Shown here piece after piece: positions 53,470 through 64,000 of a stretch of DNA of 64,000 nucleotides (position 1 is its first letter; every line of letters begins with the position of its first letter). The stretch is from positions 125,035,543-125,099,542 of the forward strand of contig CM043960.1 in assembly GCA_014529385.2 (NCBI GenBank), given 5' to 3'. The notes under the pieces were generated by a model. That model had not been told where the DNA came from and did no database searches. It saw nothing but the letters and a program-made list of their open reading frames with translations. The DNA is from Adiantum capillus-veneris. Taxonomy: Eukaryota; Streptophyta; Polypodiopsida; Polypodiales; Pteridaceae. Position numbers and translations under genes: made by a program.

Positions 53470-54914
53470 TGACAAGTCTCAGCACTAGCATTCTCCTTCT
53501 GAATTAGTCAGTAAATGGCCTCCTGCTCAAGCTGATCCCGTCGGTCTATGGTCATCTCTACCTCATAAGGTGTGAGAGAATGATAGGTTTTGGTGTCAGG
53601 ATCATAGAGTGTATGCCTGCCCTTGGTCAGTCTGGTTCTGGCCAGCTTATGACAATGCGAAGTAGTATGGATCCATCCTTCTGGAAGAGACTGATTTGTT
53701 TTGACACGAGCTTCAAAAATAATCTCAGCCATCTCTCTATACTACGGTGCTAGACCCGGCTTTGCTGCAATGTCTTTCTCAGGCAGTTTGGAAGATTCAA
53801 CCGTAAGCTGTAGCAACTGATTAGTACTCCTAGTCAATCCTCTGACCTGAATCTTCCACTGGCCCATACACAACTGAATCCTATGTAGCTCTTCTTTCAT
53901 TGCCTGAATGTCATTGATTTGAAGAGCATCATTGAGCAATGTCTGCCAAGTCTTCCATTCCAAAGTTGATCGCTCATACCAATCTTGAAGCTCATCAATT
54001 ATTTTGAAATATGTGAGTCGATCAACTGGTTCTTGATGTTGAGGATACAACGCTGGAAAGAATCTTGGCAGATCAGTTGCTCTTGCTGGAACAACATACA
54101 AGAGAACTGGAGAATCAGACACAAATTCCAGGAAATTGAGAACAACCTGGTTCTCCTATTGCATCATCTTCCGAGTGATTTTCACTATCTGGAATAAGGT
54201 TCGGAGAGCAGTTGCCTGTGCTCCTACCGACATTCTTGTTTGAGGTCCTCTGCTAGTGGCTGTCTGGTCCTCAAGAATGGATTTCATTGTCTGATCCAAA
54301 ACACCTCTGGCAGGTTGCAGTTGTACCAAAACTTCCTTGAGTTGGACCCTAACATCCTTCATGCAGCGGTAAGTTGGTTTGTTACCCAACAGAAGTTCTA
54401 GTTCTAGAGCTAAAGTCTGACAATCTGCAGTAGACTGTCTTTGCCAGTGTGGGTTTTCCACTTTTACATCAGCATTGAGTATCCATTCCGGAACTCATTC
54501 CAACAACTGAACTGTACTGGGATGCGCAGGTAGTCTACAAACTTCTTTATCATGGAAAGCAGCGTATTTCCAATGGTCTACCATTTCCCTGGCTCCCACA
54601 TATAGTCTTTGAAATATTTCTAAATCAATCCAGAGAGCATCATCCTCCAGATACTATCTAGTGATGTAGGCTTGTTGATGTCTCAACTGCTTATTCAAAG
54701 TAATGAGCTGCAGTGAATGCTGATGATCAGTCACTGGTCCCTCATCCTGAACCTTCATTTTCCCTTTAGCCTCTCTGCTGTGATGAGACTGATCAGTTGG
54801 CTGATTCCCAGTGTTACTGGGTTGCTGCTCTTCAGTCTGCTGATGACCCGACTGGTGCTCTTTATCCTGTCCTTCCTGCTGACCCGCATTCTGGTCTGGC
54901 TGGTCTGGCTGTGA
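53470..54914 (-). pseudogene. G5 accessory region, C-terminal part
   Basis: One frame with stops at about 54912 (TAG), 54660 (TAG), 54500 (TGA), 54155 and 53740. It begins with a Gln-rich linker (SQPDQPDQNAGQQEGQ) and then the helical domain seen intact in G2 at 9241-10434 (GAREMVDHW, LELELLLGNKPTY, FPALYPQHQEPVDRL, LPEGWIHTTSHCHKLAR). The same frame is used upstream for the coiled coil, so the accessory region was one long frame. Function unknown; no membrane segment. Confidence 0.68.
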
Positions 54915-56078
54915 CTAGCCTCCTTCATCTGGCCCTGTCCCACCAGTACCAAATCCTGGAGGTGGAGATGGTGGTGGGGCATCATCATCATCCTTTGTAT
55001 GGCCAGTTTCTTGATCATCCTCCTCCTTATCAACTTCATCTTCTTCATCTTCTCCATCCTCATCCAGGGAAGTCTGTTGCTCAATATAATCCATTATAGC
55101 TTGGTTCATCAGAGCATTATTGAACTCACCCATCTTGTCCTGCAAATCGCTCTGCAAACTTTCCATCAAGGGCTTTAAATTTTCTAAGTCAAAAACAACT
55201 TTGCCTGCGGGGTTTAAAATTTCAGACAAGCTATTGTAGATGTATCTGTCAGTCAGCGAACGCTTCAAAGCTGTATGGTGCACTAGCAGCTTTCTAAATT
55301 CTGCTCGCTTCATTCTGAGCATCATTTCAGCTCGCTCGAAAACTCTCAGTGCTTCATTCCTTTGACTTTTCATGATCATAATTTCAGACTCAGCTTTAGC
55401 TAACTTTTTGTTCAACAACTCCTGAGCCCTTTCTGATTGAGCTTCCAGTACCCTGTGTTGTATGTTCTGCACTTCCTGGGCTTTCTGGAGTGTTGCAATC
55501 TGATGCTGTGCTTCTGCCAAGTTAGCTTTAAGATTTTTGACTTCATCTTCTGATCCAGTAGCCTCCGCCAATTGTCCCATACAACTAAAAATGGTATTCC
55601 AAGAAGACTATATCAGAACTGAACATCTGTCTTTGACCGTGGTTGGATCAGAATCAAAAGGTTCATATATTGCCACAGGAGCCACGTAGGGTAGAGTAGC
55701 ATAATCAGTTGTGCTGAGCAAAAGATGCCCTCTCAATTTTTGAGTTTGCATTTGCTGCAGCTTATCCTTTTTTACCAGTTGCAGAGGTTTCCCAGAAATG
55801 GAAAGAACTTCTCCAGAGAAAGTTGAGGACGTTGGACCTTTCCCTTTGTCCAGTTGACTCTTGCCTTTGTCCACTGACTGGTCTGGTACCTTCTCCTCAG
55901 TGACTGGCTTTACCTGATCTTTCCCAGAGCTAGTAGCAACTATATGTTTGACAACTGACTGATCAGGCATAGTTTTTTGAGTAAATTGCTGCTCAGTTTT
56001 ACTTTTCTCAGCTTTCTCAGTGCTCACTGCCTTAACCTGGCTTTCTATTTGCTTCAAGAACTCACTGCTTTTTTTCAA
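54915..56078 (-). pseudogene. G5 accessory region, middle part (coiled coil, acidic/proline-rich linker)
   Basis: Two long open pieces in one frame, 56078-55608 and 55580-54915. The first is Lys/Ser-rich (TEKAEKSKTEQQF). The second has a predicted coiled coil over about residues 8-85 (heptad-like VKNLKANLAEAQHQIATLQ), then a helical part (SLTDRYIYNSLSEILNPAG), then an Asp/Glu-rich run and a proline/glycine segment (PPPSPPPGFGTGGTG). This block is missing from G2. A one-base deletion at about 56087, seen by comparison with G2, separates it from the N-terminal part. The coiled coil suggests self-association or binding to gag; this is inference. Confidence 0.68.
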
Positions 56079-57480
56079 TGTAATTCTGCTTCTTTGAACT
56101 GCCAGCTTCCTCTGTAGTGGCTTTCCTTTTCAGGTCATTGGAAATCGTTTGACTGTCTGTGTCTTCGTCGTCTAAGGACAATTCAATCTTCTTTGGTTCA
56201 GAAATGGGCTGCTCACTCCAAGCCTGCTTTACCTGCTCATTAACATCTGCAGCAGTAGCCCAATACAAGAATTTCCAGACATACCATGCCTTGAAAATAG
56301 TTTGAGATATCAGCTTGGCAGTCTGTTGAAGTACATTATGCAAGATTATTTGACAAAGGTTGATATGGACTTGTGGATCCAGTATCTTGGCCAACAGCAT
56401 AGCAAATAATTTCTCTGACACATACGTTGGGTTATTCTTAAGACTGACTGCTTCAGCTACAAACCTATAAGCAGCGGAGACTTCCAAACCTGCTACTGGA
56501 ACTCCTCGAGCACTTACCTTGCGCTTCTTTCTAGGTGTTTCATCCTCCTTTAGAGCAATACTTATTTGCTGCGCAGTCGCCATAGACGGTTTGGGCTCAT
56601 TAGGCATCCGAAATGCAAATGCAATGGCTTCTGATTTCAGTGACACCTTCCTATTATTTATCATAGCATTGCTACTGTCAGCATCAAAGGAATCGAGAAC
56701 TTGCTTAATGATATCTGCATGAAAAGCAATCCTTGTAGCTTGCAACACAACTCGCAGATCCCAGAGTTGTAGCAAAGTCATTGCGTGATCAGTAAAGACA
56801 TAGCGTTGGATTTTACTGTATGGAAGAACAGGAAGGCTTGCCTTTTCCTCAACAACTAGAGCCTGGATTTCTTCAAGAGTTTCCTGCATCTTCTTTGAGC
56901 GTTTCCTTCTACCCATACACTGTGAGGTCGACGACGATGAAACAGGCAAAGGTGAAGAGGACTTACTTGTGTCAAAGCCGTTCCCTGGTGTCGCTGGTAA
57001 GACTGTCTGACCGTCAGCTATCTTGTCAGAGGTCGAAGTTTGCGGCTGTAGTGAAGAAACCTCGAAGCTCGACGATGGCGAATGGTTGACAAGAGGAAAG
57101 CGTCGTGCAAGAGATTTGTGAGGAAAAATGCTAACTCTCCTTATTGTTATACGTGTTTGTGCCATAAAAGCTCCACCACTCGCCGCTCCTAGACTTGTGT
57201 GCGCCATTGCTGTCGTGGAAAACATGCATTGGACAAGACTGCAACCCATCCTTGTAATAATTACCACTGGCATATCACTTGACCATTGGCCACTTAAAAT
57301 TTGGAAAGTGTGTCCATACTGGTTCTGAACTGAATCCCACTCTGGCTGGACCATACTAGTACTAGTTCTCAGGTCAGCCTGATCTGGTTCTTTTGGTACT
57401 GGTTTTGAAGCTGGAACTGGTTGCACATGGAAAAGACCAAAAATGTCTGATTCCGGTATCTCTTGATCAACAACCTCCAG
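56062..57480 (-). CDS. G5 accessory region, N-terminal part, in frame with the integrase tail
   Basis: This is part of a 626-codon open frame that starts in the integrase (57942) and runs without a stop through the GPF/Y tail, a Ser/Pro-rich linker, Met 56916 (MGRRKRSKKMQ) and the globular block (FTDHAMTLLQLWDLRVV, KSEAIAFAFRMPNE, LDPQVHINLCQ, FKAWYVWKFLYWA) to the NLS-like KRKATTEEAGSSKKQ. It ends at 56062 after a one-base deletion. Translation as an integrase fusion followed by cleavage, or from its own Met, are both possible. In G2 the frame is broken between the two parts. Function unknown. Confidence 0.72.
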   Translation of the reverse strand: MEVVDQEIPESDIFGLFHVQPVPASKPVPKEPDQADLRTSTSMVQPEWDSVQNQYGHTFQILSGQWSSDMPVVIITRMGCSLVQCMFSTTAMAHTSLGAASGGAFMAQTRITIRRVSIFPHKSLARRFPLVNHSPSSSFEVSSLQPQTSTSDKIADGQTVLPATPGNGFDTSKSSSPLPVSSSSTSQCMGRRKRSKKMQETLEEIQALVVEEKASLPVLPYSKIQRYVFTDHAMTLLQLWDLRVVLQATRIAFHADIIKQVLDSFDADSSNAMINNRKVSLKSEAIAFAFRMPNEPKPSMATAQQISIALKEDETPRKKRKVSARGVPVAGLEVSAAYRFVAEAVSLKNNPTYVSEKLFAMLLAKILDPQVHINLCQIILHNVLQQTAKLISQTIFKAWYVWKFLYWATAADVNEQVKQAWSEQPISEPKKIELSLDDEDTDSQTISNDLKRKATTEEAGSSKKQNYIEKKQ

Positions 57481-58849
57481 TTCCTTAGTACCTTGTTCCA
57501 ACCCAGTTTCTCTAGTCTCTAAATAATAAAGTTTGATCTTTGCTCCATTATATACTCCCGGCAACATCAGTCCAGATAAATCTTTCAATCTGACTGTGCC
57601 ATTGGAGAAGACCCAATCGACCTCAAAAGGTCCTTCCCAGGCAATCTTCAAATTTGGCTTCTTTGGACCCAATTTAGACTGATATAGAAGCACTAAGTCT
57701 CCTTTCTGGAATTCTCGGACTTTAATTCGGCGATCATGCCAGTGCTTCCTTCTTCGTTGAACAATCTCCTGTTCCAATATAGCTCTTTGTCTGAGTTCAT
57801 CTAATTGCTTTAGTTCATTCAGTCTTTTCTTAAGATTATGGTTGAAGTCTAATCCATACTTCACAGCCATTCTTAGACTGGGAATTACGAATTCCATAGG
57901 AACCACAACTTCAGTACCATACACCATTCTGAATGGTGTCATTCCAGTAGGTCACCTTATAAGCTATCCTATAAGCCCAAAGAGCAATCTGAAGCTTCCA
58001 ATCCCACTGGTCTGGTTTCTTTTGCACCACCTTTGTAAGAATAGTCTTAATTGTCTTATTTCTACTTTCAGCCTGTCCATTGCATCTGGGATAGTAAGGA
58101 GTAGATTTGAAATGGTTGACTGAAAGCATATCCAATAGGATTTCCATAGTATCGTTGATAAAATGTGTCCCTTGATCGGTCACAACTTCTACTGGACATC
58201 CATATCGGCAAACAATATTCTCAAACAAAAACCTTGCAGTTGACTTGGCTGTGTTGTCAGGAAGAGCCTTAGATTCCACCCACTTGGTAACATAACAAGT
58301 AGCCATCACGATGTACTTGTTTTTCCTGGGAGTCACCTTCTTAAAAGGTCCCATAAAATCCAGTCCCCATTTCATGAATACTCCCAATGGTTGTATCGGC
58401 ATTAAGGGAGTCATGTCTGCAGCTATTGGTTGGCCCATTCTTTGGCATATGTCACAGGTTTTACAAAAGCTTATGACATCAGCAATCATTGTTTGCCACC
58501 ACAGACCTGCTTGCAGAATCTTCTTGTAGGTCACTTCGTTGGAAAAGTGTCCACCAGACTTGCCATTATGTGCTTCTGAAATAACTTGCATTCTTCCTTC
58601 CATAGGGACACATCTTTGAAGTATACCATCCACACCTAATCGATAAATTAATCCTCCGATGATGGTAAATTTCAGGCTTTTTATGATCAGAGATTTCTTC
58701 TGATTCTGTTTCCAATCCTTTGGAAAGGCACCTTGGGAAAGGAATTGATAAATATCATACCATTCAGGATCCACTGATTCTTCTGCTTCTAACTGAAATA
58801 AATCAACATCCACTGGCTCATCTCTCAGAGGTGATTCTGAATATCCTTT
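57480..58849 (-). pseudogene. int: G5 integrase, one frameshift
   Basis: HHCC zinc finger (AHNGKSGGHF...CDICQRMG, about 58440-58570), core residues Asp in WGLDFMGPF, Asp in VTDQGTHF and Glu in NGQAESRNKTI, then a one-base insertion at about 57947 (GTGACCTACTGG where G2 has GTAACTACTGG). After this the frame at 57942 carries MTPFRMVYGTE and the GPF tail (IAWEGPFEVDW). All catalytic residues are present. Confidence 0.9.
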
Positions 58850-59389
58850 TGTACTTCTCGAGAGAAAGTCAGCTCCACAGTGGTTTTGGCCAAGCTTATG
58901 GAAAATTATGAATTCAAATTTCATAAGGAACATCATCCATCTTATCAGCGTGCCTTGAATAATAACTTTGTTAATCAGAAACAGAAGAGCTTGATGATCC
59001 ACATAAAAATGGAATAACTTCTCCAATAGGTAATGCCTAAACTTTGTAGCGCTAAAAACGATTCCAAGGGCCTCTCTTTCAGTAGTCGTATAGCCTTGTT
59101 CAGCCTGACTGAATCTCTGACTAGCAAAATAGACCGGATAGTCTGTTCTGCCATCTAGCTGAGCTAATATTGCCCCCATTGCCAATCCTGAAGCATCTAC
59201 ATGTACATGGAAAATAATATCCCAATTCGGCTGCCTGAGGACTGGTTTACTGGTAATGGCTTTTTTCAAATTCTGGAAACTCCCCTCACACTCAGCAGTC
59301 CAATTGAACTTACGAGTCTTCTTTGTAAGCTCATATAGTGGTACTGCTTGAGAAGCAAACTTGTGTACAAATCTTCTATAGAAATTCAC
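58850..59389 (-). CDS. G5 RT connection and RNase H
   Basis: From 59389: FYRRFVHKFASQAVPLYELTKK (connection), then RNase H with Asp in VHVDASGLAMG, Glu in TTEREALG, Asp in YVDHQALL and Asp in CGADFLSRS. The frame is open and continues directly into integrase, a 492-codon stretch to 57911. Confidence 0.9.
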
Positions 59390-59504
59390 ACCCCAAGAAA
59401 TAACTCAACTCAGAAGCAGTTCTGGGTGCTTTAGCTTGCTGGACACACTGTATTTTGTTATTGGCCATTTCTATTCCATTGCGGGAAACCACATGTCCCA
59501 GTAG

Positions 59505-60680
59505 CTATCCCTTCCAAACCAGAAATACAGATTTGAATGGATTCAAACAAATCCTTTTCTCCTGACAGCGTTTAAAAACCATATCTAGGAATAGAAGGTG
59601 TTGTTCCTCATCTGAATAGACAGTGAAGTCATCCATGAAAATGGCGAGGAACCGATGAAGAAATTCATTAAACATCTCCATCATACACCGCTGAAAAGTA
59701 GCTAGTGCATTGCACAGGCCAAAAGGCATCACCAGATACATGAATGCTCCCCACTCAGTGATGAAAGTGGTCTTAGCCCTATCTTCAGGAGCAATCTGTA
59801 ACTGGTTATAGCTGCTATAACCATCCATGAAGCTATACATCTCATATCCTGCGATCTCATCAAGCAACATATCAGTAAAAGGTAAGGGAAATGGATCCTT
59901 AATGGTATGGGCATTTAGTTTCCTATAATCGACAAACACTCTTAATTTACCATTCTTCTTAGGAACGACGACTATGGGAAATAACCAATCACTGCTTGCT
60001 ACTTCCGTAATGAACCCAGCCTTGAGAAGATTATCAATCTCCTCCTTGACCTTCTTTGCATAGTTGGGGTTCATCCGGTATCTTTGCAATCTGACTGGCC
60101 TAGCATCCGGTTTCAGTGATATTCGGTGCTGACAGACTTCAGGATATACTCGCTTCAAATCTATATGTTCCCAGGAAAATACATCTTTATAATTATGGAA
60201 CATTTTCCGTGCTTTTTCCTTTGAGGTGTTTGTTAACTTTTATCATTCTCGGATTCTCCTCTGATCCCAGGTTCCACTCCTCCACTTCCTGATCATCTAG
60301 AAGCAACTAGTTTGGTCCGCGTCCTTTTCGTTTGGTCGATTCTTCAGCGTAATCCCAAGAAGGTCCATTCATTTATGAATCATTATGCTGATCCAGTGGG
60401 TACTCTTCAGAACATACTGGTTCTTCCATTATACCAGTATCAGCTGGTTCCTCCATTCTTCCAGTTAGCTGAACTGTTCTTTCCCCTTTATTGCCTTCAG
60501 TAAACTGATAAGGGAATTGTCTCTTCTGCTTGTCAGCTTGCTCTTTGTTCAGCAGGACTGCATTAAATCAATTTCTGCCAAAGGAAATATGTTCATAGCT
60601 GCTAGCATTCGCTCAATTTTCTTAGCTCGGTATTTCTGACACAACTCATTCGGTCTCAGTTCCTTTTTCCAGAGATTGGT
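59505..60680 (-). pseudogene. G5 reverse transcriptase
   Basis: An intact 233-codon stretch (60203-59505) covers the palm: VVPKKNGKLRVFVDYRKLNAH, DPFPLPFTDMLLDE, MPFGLCNALATFQR and the catalytic FMDDFTVYS (about 59630). The N-terminal linker (60204-60680) is broken by stops and shifts, and a stop at about 59503 and a shift near 59395 separate it from the connection. The His after KLNA, which is a stop in G2, is kept here. Confidence 0.9.
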
Positions 60681-60689
60681 GTTGTTGGT

Positions 60690-61756
60690 CTGGATTTTGA
60701 TTCTGCCACTAGCCCCTTCTATGGTTAAAGTTTGGTTTGCTTAGTCATGAATAGCATGTGCTGTTCTTAACCATGGACGGCCTAGTAGCATTCCATATGC
60801 TCCCTGCACATCCAAGACTAGGAAACTGGTTTTGAATTTCTCCTTCCCAACTCTTATCTGCATGTTTTCAATCATACACGTCGCTTGTACGACTCGATGA
60901 TCTGCATTCTTACTTTGAATGGTGCTGGTTTCATGTTAGTAATACCCATTCTTTGCTGAAGATGGCCTCCCATTATGTTGACTCCTGCTCCTCCATCCAG
61001 TATGACGCTTGAGAGAGGTTCCCACTGCTTCCTGACCTTGTAGTCTACCTGAATAAGTGGAACTTCATCATCCCGGACAACCGTCAAGTCCACTGTTATG
61101 GCCTCTGCCTCAGTCTTCCTACATTGTCTAATAAAGTTGGCCACCTCAGGTAAGGTCTTTATTATATCCTCCAGCTCTACAGCCAGCTTCTGGATTCTAT
61201 CACAAATTTTCACCTGAATTTCCTCTCGCTCCTGGTCAGCAAACTGATTGTCAGAGCCTGAAGAACTAGTGTCTTCACACTGCCATTCTTCTTCAGCAGT
61301 ACTACTCTTTCCTTCCACTCCCATTTCATCAGCTAGTCCATGTACTATAGCCAGCATGGTCTCAGTCATGGCCTGTACTGACTGATCTTTATCAGTCGAT
61401 TGGGCTGGTATCTTCTGAATGACTCTAGCTTCGGAACTTTCTTGCTGCTCTGGTAGCTTCTTAGCTAAATCCTCTGTGATTTCAGCTGCTAGTTCCCGCT
61501 GCTCTTGCCACTCATCTACCACCTTTTCTTTACCTTTGGCCTTCCAAACTTCCCTTTGTTGGGCCCACTTGCTTCTGTTAGAGCTGACTGGTACTTTTGA
61601 AATATCTGGGATTGCTTCAATGATCACTCCCTTGCTCCTGGTAACTACCCTGACTGGGACTGGCTGTGGTGCCTTAGCCTCAGTAGCAGTCGTTACCGGT
61701 GCATCTGGACATTGGGCTGAAAAATGACCATACTTCCCACAGGTATAGCAATTCAT
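60690..61756 (-). pseudogene. G5 gag tail, linker and protease
   Basis: From 61756: CCHC knuckle (CYTCGKYGHFSAQC), charged linker (REVWKAKGKEKVVDEWQ) and protease with VILDGGAGVNIMGG (about 60990-61010). A one-base loss at about 60905 shifts the frame after KVRM; the second protease segment (GMLLGRPWLR) follows near 60770-60800 in another frame. The frame joins gag through a single TAG at about 61766. Confidence 0.85.
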
Positions 61757-61765
61757 GCTCTTGGT

Positions 61766-63178
61766 CTAGAAGTTGCCTCTTCCTCTTCCTCTCCCCATTC
61801 CTCGTTGGTATCCGCCACGTCCTTGACCAGTACCACTGGTACCTGGTCTCTCTTCTTGAGCTACTTTAATTGGTTCTGCCTTCACTGGTTCAGTGTACGC
61901 AACCATTGATAGATCCTTTCCTTTCTTGAAATGGTGAATTCTAATGCCACAATTATTCCATAGGTGAACAAAGGCCTTGTAGTAGGTACATTGTGCACAT
62001 TCAGTGGAGATGTGGTCCTTGGATTTGCATCTGGAACACCAAGTCTCCATCTTCCGGACTGGCTGTCTTGTGTGGCTCATTTCTGCAATCTGCCTAGCCA
62101 TTTCTTCAATTTTCTTGGTCCATGATCCCTTCTTTGATTTCTCCTTTGTCCGTTCATTGGAGCTGCTCTCAGAGCTACTGGATGTTGAACTTGAATCAGA
62201 AGCTTCAGTAGCCGAACTACTTCTACTGGTCCTTCGCTTCTTGTGGCTCTTTTCTTTCTTAGCCTGCTGTTCCAGTTTTAATGCTCGTTGGACTAGATCA
62301 TTGAATTTCTTTGTAGGGGCTGGTACTTCTTGTTCTCTAAGCTTTTGCTTCTGAACCCATTTAGAAACCATGCCCTCAATATCTTCTCAGACGGCGGTTC
62401 TTGCAGCTGCCTGGTCAGTTCTTTTATCTTTTCAACATAGCTGCGGACTGACAAATTCCTCTGTTTGATCTGATCCAATTCATAGAGAATATCCTCATCG
62501 CCTCGATTTTCGGAATACTCCAACCTGAAGGCCTTAAGTAATTTGTTATATGATCTCAGCTGGCATGCAGGGTAATGGTAATACCATTTCCTCGCTGCTT
62601 CCTTCAAGGTTTCTGGAAAATATTCCCCCCAATCATCTTCATCAATGTTTTTTAGTTCAACATACTGCTCGAAAGCTTGTATGTGAACATCTGGATCATC
62701 CTTTTTCCCTCCTTTGAAGATGGGAATAGAAATCTTCAGGGAAGCGGTGTAATCATTTCGATTATCTGCTAATCCCACCACTTTGCTTCTTGGCTTCAGA
62801 ATGCCGCTTTGGAGCCTTCTTGCAATTCTCAGTGTCAGCATTCCAATCAATCTCTGTCTCTGTCTCAGTATCAGTATCTTCTCTGTTTTGTCTGCTAGAA
62901 GTACGGTGACTTCCCTTTCTGTCCTTGATATGCTCATCTCTCTAGCGAGACTAAGAACTCTTGGAACTCTTTTCCTTTTGTGCTTCCCGTTCTGCCCGTC
63001 TGCGTCTAGAATGACTGGAGTGCTGTGAGTCCTATGCCTCCTCAGCCTGACTATGCTCCTCCTGAGCCTCAATGTCAGTCATTTTGTCTTGCTTGGGGTC
63101 AGACTCTCTTCCTGACTCCTCAGGAATGGCGTCCACACGATTGGTAGATTTCCGACCACGATTGGACTTTGGTGCCAT
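61766..63178 (-). pseudogene. gag: G5 gag, several stops and shifts
   Basis: The start is Met 63178 (MAPKSNRGRKS), shared with G2. The N-terminal part has three stops (about 63035, 62960, 62944). A one-base insertion at about 62765 changes frame into the capsid domain (NRNDYTASLKISIPIF, DDWGEYFPETLKEAARKWYY). A second shift near 62350 leads to the Ser-rich linker and the CSRCKSKDHISTEC cluster (about 62000-62050). A TAG at about 61766 precedes the CCHC knuckle. Confidence 0.86.
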
Positions 63179-63233
63179 TGCGGAAAACTACAATTGGGAG
63201 AAGAGTCATTCAGTCAACGAGCTTCAGCTCTAG

Positions 63234-63248
63234 CCACTGTGATCGCCA
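63234..63248 (-). other. Candidate primer binding site of G5
   Basis: TGGCGATCACAGTGG, three bases after the 5' LTR, one mismatch from the G2 site. Confidence 0.6.
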
Positions 63249-63251
63249 AAA

Positions 63252-63709
63252 TGGAATTGGAGCTGATCTCTTGAGACAGCTAATTCCAGTGTTGAAGAAT
63301 TTCAACTACTAGTGTGGGAAGATTTCAGACAGCAGACTAGACCAAAATCAGAGACTAAACTGACATGTGGATACTGAAATAAGAATCAGACTTATAGACT
63401 GGAATAAGATTCAGATTCAGAAGGCTTGTGGAGAAGTAAGTATCATTGAAATATATACCATGATTGAGATTACAGTGAATATGATTACAGAGAGAAAGTA
63501 TAGCCGACAATACTGCCACTGATGCTCAAGTACAATTGTAGCTCAAAGCGTTAATACAAGTGATAACAATTGCCAACCCGATAATAATGTAATCGGCCCT
63601 ATTTATACACTTCGGTTTTACTGTAGTAATTGCTCTAGTAATTACTAAGTAATTCGTTGCCCATCTTCTAAGAACACGTTCCCGCATGGTGATTATCCAG
63701 CCGTCTACA
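63252..63709 (-). repeat. 5' LTR of G5 (458 bp)
   Basis: It aligns with 52640-53127 and the G2 LTRs; TG...CA ends. Confidence 0.96.
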
Positions 63710-63714
63710 TCCAC
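63710..63714 (+). repeat. Target site duplication of G5 (right, TCCAC)
   Basis: TCCAC follows the LTR end CTACA and matches 52635-52639. Confidence 0.95.
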
Positions 63715-64000
63715 AATTCTTTCAAGGTTGGCAAGATCCCTAACAGAAAATTCATCCTAGATATGCAAACATTACACATGTTATCTCGTATTACATCATC
63801 ATCTCATATTACAAAAAAGTCATCCTAGATATGCAAACATTGCACACTCATCTCCAACTCTCATATTACATCATAACCTATTTTTCCTTCATGATCATCC
63901 TGTTCTTGAATCCCATTTACCATACAAAATGGAATCAAGTCTAGATCATTCTCATCACAAAATTTTATAGGGGTGGTCTCATTGACACACATCTAAGGTG
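63715..64000 (-). mobile_element. G4 continuation, right of G5
   Basis: Removing G5 joins GTCGTCCAC (52631-52639) to AATTCTTTCAAGG (63715 on). On the minus strand this gives a short protein-like reading (LANLERIVDDRD) leading toward G4 pol, so it is probably the upstream pol or linker of G4. A direct repeat (CATCCTAGATATGCAAACATT) occurs at about 63754 and 63821. Confidence 0.5.

Larger units (their letters stand above)
52640..63709 (-). mobile_element. G5: full-length sister of G2 with the complete accessory region (11,070 bp)
   Basis: Minus-strand order: LTR 63252-63709, primer site, gag, protease, RT, RNase H, integrase, accessory region, polypurine tract, LTR 52640-53127, with a perfect TCCAC duplication. 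It is closely related to G2 throughout, with the extra 1.34 kb of accessory sequence. Stops and shifts in gag, pol and the accessory region make it probably non-autonomous. The LTRs differ by roughly fifteen substitutions by eye, plus an (ATTCAG)n expansion in the 3' LTR. Confidence 0.96.

Noticed and set aside
54915-55580. A host coiled-coil gene.
   Set aside because: It lies inside G5 between integrase and the 3' LTR and shares its frame with accessory sequence present in G2.
56060-56072. A AAA AAG heptamer in frame at the end of the G5 accessory N-terminal part, looking like a programmed -1 frameshift site.
   Set aside because: The downstream frame needs a +1 (or -2) shift, not -1; the -1 frame stops within five codons. 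Comparison with G2 shows a one-base deletion about 20 bases upstream that explains the break.
62293-63072. The N-terminal half of a 259-codon frame (MRLRRSIVRLRRHRTH) as the true gag start.
   Set aside because: It is the shadow of the MAPKSNRGRKS frame; the matching shadow exists in G2. Only the part after the insertion at about 62765 is real gag.
1-64000. tRNA or rRNA genes.
   Set aside because: I found no cloverleaf-like or rRNA-like sequence by reading; a tRNAscan-SE run would settle it.

Overview
This is nuclear DNA from a plant with a large, repeat-rich genome. The evidence is nested Ty3/gypsy LTR retrotransposons of plant type (FMDD-type reverse transcriptase, a tRNA-Met primer site, an integrase with a chromodomain-like tail), MITEs, and GT-AG introns in the few non-transposon reading frames. 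I cannot name the species; the element mix would suit a fern, lycophyte, gymnosperm or other large plant genome. I see no clearly intact host gene, tRNA or rRNA.

Layout. 1-3535: end of a Ty3/gypsy element (G1, minus strand) with gag, tRNA-Met primer site and a 1.6-kb LTR. 3536-7252: non-coding DNA with a 92-bp AC microsatellite. 7253-21312: a gag-only LTR element (N1), split 27 bp after its first LTR by a full Ty3/gypsy element (G2, 8465-18174, minus strand, 5-bp duplication AGCAT). 21918-27949: a second gag-only element of the same group (N2), with a 711-bp solo LTR (23170-23880, duplication CATGC) in its first LTR. 28098-36278: a decayed chromovirus (G3, plus strand) whose 3' LTR holds minisatellites and a 452-bp foldback. 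36279-50200: a retroelement-poor stretch with decayed, partly intron-bearing frames on both strands, including a histone H3-like pseudogene, a Ulp1 (C48) protease-like pseudogene and a tandem array of palindromes. 50240-52639 and 63715-64000: a decayed Ty3/gypsy element (G4) split by G5 (52640-63709, duplication TCCAC), a longer sister of G2.

G2 and G5 are the most informative. Both have 0.43-0.49 kb TG...CA LTRs, a purine-rich tract, a candidate primer site, gag with zinc knuckles, a DGGAG protease, RT, RNase H and integrase. Both also have about 2.5-4 kb of extra coding sequence after integrase, with a basic/NLS-like part, a coiled coil, an acidic/proline-rich linker and a helical C-terminus. 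G2 has lost the coiled-coil part through a deletion of about 1.34 kb. Both carry stops and frameshifts in gag and pol, so neither looks autonomous now, although long accessory frames remain open.

N1 and N2 have LTRs, a shared primer-site design and gag-like frames but no pol, so they look non-autonomous. The 40-50 kb region could be a cluster of decayed host genes or the remains of a large DNA transposon carrying a Ulp1 protease; the sequence alone does not decide.
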